A stretch of DNA of 64,000 nt from 21-14-0-10-47-8 sp966211455 (GTDB taxonomy: Bacteria; Bdellovibrionota; Bdellovibrionia; Bdellovibrionales; Bdellovibrionaceae). Location: NCBI GenBank assembly GCA_966211455.1, contig CBIHNI010000016.1, positions 1 to 64,000 on the forward strand, written 5' to 3'. Both the position numbers and the translations under genes were made by a program. Positions 62,267 through 64,000 of the stretch are shown piece by piece. Positions within the stretch are counted from its first letter, which is position 1. Each line of letters starts with the position of its first letter. Under the pieces are notes generated by a model. It was not told the origin of the DNA and did no database searches. It saw nothing but the letters and a program-made list of their open reading frames with translations.

Positions 62267-63316
62267 TCAAGAAGAGGGCTGAGAGATCAGTTTCTTCAAG
62301 TCCTCTTCTGGATTTTTCGAGGCCTCAAGACTTTTGCATTTTTCGATAAATTTGGAGAAGTCTCCGCCGACCTGAGTATAAAGTTTTTCAAAGTCGCTGA
62401 GATCCTGCATGTAGGTTTTGTAAACCAGGAGGCGCGCATTGTTCAATGAAAGTTCGGGAAAGCGGCTGTAGCTTTTCGATTTCAAACGCGGGGCCAGCTC
62501 GGTTTTAAAATGGGCTTGGATCTCTTGAATGCGTTTTTGCCGGGCCTCTTCATTTTTTTCAGATTGATTCTTATACCACTGTTCGAGATCGGAAATTTCT
62601 CTCGAGATAAACTCGGAAAAGAGACGGTCGTCTTCGTTTTCCATTTGCGCCTGTTGAACTGTTTTCGAGTCCGGGCCTTCTTCTTGATGATAGTAAAGCT
62701 CCATGCCCTTATTGCCCAGGAACACCGCCAGGCGTTCGTTAAAATCGGCAGAATTCTTGATATACAAAGTGGTGTGCACGGTTTCGTGGATCAGGGTGTT
62801 GACCAGTTCGTGCTCGGGATAAGCGAGCATCGACGACAGCAGGGGATCGTTGAACCAACCCAGCGTGCTGTATGCCGAAACGCCGCGAAGGTACGTATCC
62901 AGATCCTGTTTTTTTAGATCCTGTTCTTCTTCTTTGGCCTTCTCTTCATTGAAGAAACCTTTGTAAGGCATCTGGCCCACGAATGGGTAGCTCCAAAGGT
63001 GATGTTTTAATTCCCATTTAGGGGCGGCGCTGACGACGTAGGTGACGTAAGGGCGATCCAGTTTCACGAAGGTCGTGTAATTCTTTGTGACCTTCAAATG
63101 CAGAACATTTTCGTTGAAGGCCCGCACCTTGGCGGCCAGTTGCAGTTTCTTTTTTTGGTCTTCGCTGAGAGCAGGATCTTGCAAGGCTTTTTCAATCGGC
63201 ACGCGTTGATTGAGAAGCGACATCTGATTGTAAGCCGATGAAAAGTAGTATCCGATTTGACAACCCGAAAGCAGAATCAAGCTGGTGACCGCAAATAGAA
63301 ATCTTAGAACATCCAT
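62267..63316 (-). CDS. HETVH lipoprotein aminopeptidase-like
   Basis: 349 residues. The signal peptide ends in LLSGC (lipobox). IGYYFSSAYNQMSLLNQR, then AYSTLGWFNDPLL and HETVH near residue 175 with FNERLAVFLGNKG, match the putative zinc aminopeptidase family (PF10023). It overlaps the next gene start by 13 nt. The role may be degradation of peptides from prey or the periplasm. Confidence 0.88.
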   Translation of the reverse strand: MDVLRFLFAVTSLILLSGCQIGYYFSSAYNQMSLLNQRVPIEKALQDPALSEDQKKKLQLAAKVRAFNENVLHLKVTKNYTTFVKLDRPYVTYVVSAAPKWELKHHLWSYPFVGQMPYKGFFNEEKAKEEEQDLKKQDLDTYLRGVSAYSTLGWFNDPLLSSMLAYPEHELVNTLIHETVHTTLYIKNSADFNERLAVFLGNKGMELYYHQEEGPDSKTVQQAQMENEDDRLFSEFISREISDLEQWYKNQSEKNEEARQKRIQEIQAHFKTELAPRLKSKSYSRFPELSLNNARLLVYKTYMQDLSDFEKLYTQVGGDFSKFIEKCKSLEASKNPEEDLKKLISQPSS

Positions 63317-63882
63317 GAGATGCCTATGCGTCCCGTGACATCTGTGACCTTGGTGTCGTTATTGACCGGCGTTTGGATGGCATCGTAGCTGGCGCGAATG
63401 GCGAAGGCTTCTGTCAGAAAAAACTTAAGACCCACACCCACGCTGGGGGAAAGGCCGCTGTAGGTGATTTCCCACGCGTTCGAGCCGGTGTCCTGCACGA
63501 CCTGTCGGACTTTCACCTGCGCGGCTCCGCCCTTCAGATAAGGCTGAAACGAAGCCTTGCGATCGGCCAGAATAAAGATCAAGTCGGCTCCGTAAACATC
63601 CGTGTACTGGGTCGTCGTACGCAGGAAAGCGCCGGCGAAATCGGGCTGCTTTTCTTTTTTCACGTACAAGGAATTGGTGTAGCTCAGTTCAAGCGCGACT
63701 CTTTCCCAAAAATAAAAAGACAAAGAGCCGGAAGTGGACTGCTGCTCGTTATTGTTATCCGAATCGAAGGCCGATTTTTTATAAGAGTAGTTCACACCGA
63801 CTTCGGTGTTCATCGCGAAAGCTGAAGAACCCAGCGTCAGGATACAGATTGAACTCGTCAATATGAGAAGAAGATTTCGCAT
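63304..63882 (-). CDS. OmpW-like outer-membrane beta-barrel protein
   Basis: 192 residues. A signal peptide, alternating beta-strand pattern with aromatic ends, Gly/Ala turns and a C-terminal Phe (ISWMF) typical of outer-membrane barrels. It precedes and overlaps the aminopeptidase gene by 13 nt, suggesting one transcript. Function not predicted. Confidence 0.8.
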   Translation of the reverse strand: MRNLLLILTSSICILTLGSSAFAMNTEVGVNYSYKKSAFDSDNNNEQQSTSGSLSFYFWERVALELSYTNSLYVKKEKQPDFAGAFLRTTTQYTDVYGADLIFILADRKASFQPYLKGGAAQVKVRQVVQDTGSNAWEITYSGLSPSVGVGLKFFLTEAFAIRASYDAIQTPVNNDTKVTDVTGRIGISWMF

Positions 63883-63925
63883 CCCTTGATTTTATCACCG
63901 GATTTTGAATCTCACAGAGGAAGAG

Positions 63926-64000
63926 CTAATCTCTCGACTTAACTAAGACCTTGGGCTCGTAGCGAACCTGGAATGAATACTGGATGTGAATCAGGCCATC
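63926..64000 (-). CDS. 3' end of a gene cut by the window edge
   Basis: An open minus-strand frame from the right edge stops at TAG (63926-63928). The 24 visible residues read HIQYSFQVRYEPKVLVKSRD at the end, a plausible beta-strand-rich C-terminus. Too short to identify. Confidence 0.4.
   Translation of the reverse strand, partial: DGLIHIQYSFQVRYEPKVLVKSRD

Overview
The window looks like chromosomal DNA of a Bdellovibrio-like predatory bacterium (Bdellovibrionota). This is inferred from gene content, not from a search. The clues are base composition near 50 % GC, lipoproteins with the unusual FQNCSK signal-peptide end, an FHA-GGDEF protein that resembles the Bdellovibrio predation cyclase DgcB, many secreted enzymes and lipoproteins, and REP-associated transposases. 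It carries about 53 confident protein genes, one tRNA-Leu and several strong terminators. No prophage, rRNA operon or CRISPR array is visible.

Layout. 1-300: five degenerate 38-bp repeats. 300-5979: a translationally coupled operon for a type I export system, made of a cyclic-nucleotide-domain/C39-peptidase ABC exporter, an HlyD-type adaptor and a TolC-type channel. 6-11 kb: secreted proteins (Cys-rich repeat protein, GH78-like glycosidase, HELRH metallopeptidase), then a 59-codon gene at 10676-10855 whose product has a double-glycine leader, making it a candidate substrate of the exporter. 11.4-22 kb: tRNA-Leu, a long palindrome, and glycine-cleavage genes gcvT-gcvH and gcvP separated by about 5.7 kb holding a GT39 transferase, lipoprotein, pilin-like protein, Rsm22-like methylase and GT9 transferase. 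22-31.5 kb: a c-type heme lipoprotein, histone-tail-like protein, TldD/TldE, an EpmA-like enzyme, a Pro-rich lectin-like protein and an NlpC-like protein. 31.6-32.5 kb: a REP-associated transposase gene preceded by, and containing, its presumed REP motif.

32.6-45.6 kb: hybrid histidine kinase, IHF-like protein, a tight gdh-pyrD-mutT-GT-GT4 operon, alpha/beta hydrolase, O-antigen ligase-like protein, AlkB-like dioxygenase and heptose kinase. 45.7-57 kb: phospholipase-D lipoprotein, RlmN, a second REP-type transposase, a 15-unit heptamer repeat, a PfkB kinase, a coiled-coil protein, a phosphoesterase, Pgi and the DgcB-like cyclase. 56.4-64 kb: an ECF sigma/anti-sigma/periplasmic-sensor module, a Cys-repeat lipoprotein with a small membrane partner, a lytic transglycosylase, a cytochrome b562-like protein, an HETVH aminopeptidase lipoprotein, an outer-membrane barrel and a partial gene at the right edge.

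The most notable proposal is the pairing of the cyclic-nucleotide-domain peptide exporter (300-5979) with the unlisted small double-glycine peptide gene at 10676. The REP/transposase locus at 31.6-32.5 kb, where the REP motif abuts and lies inside the transposase gene, is second.
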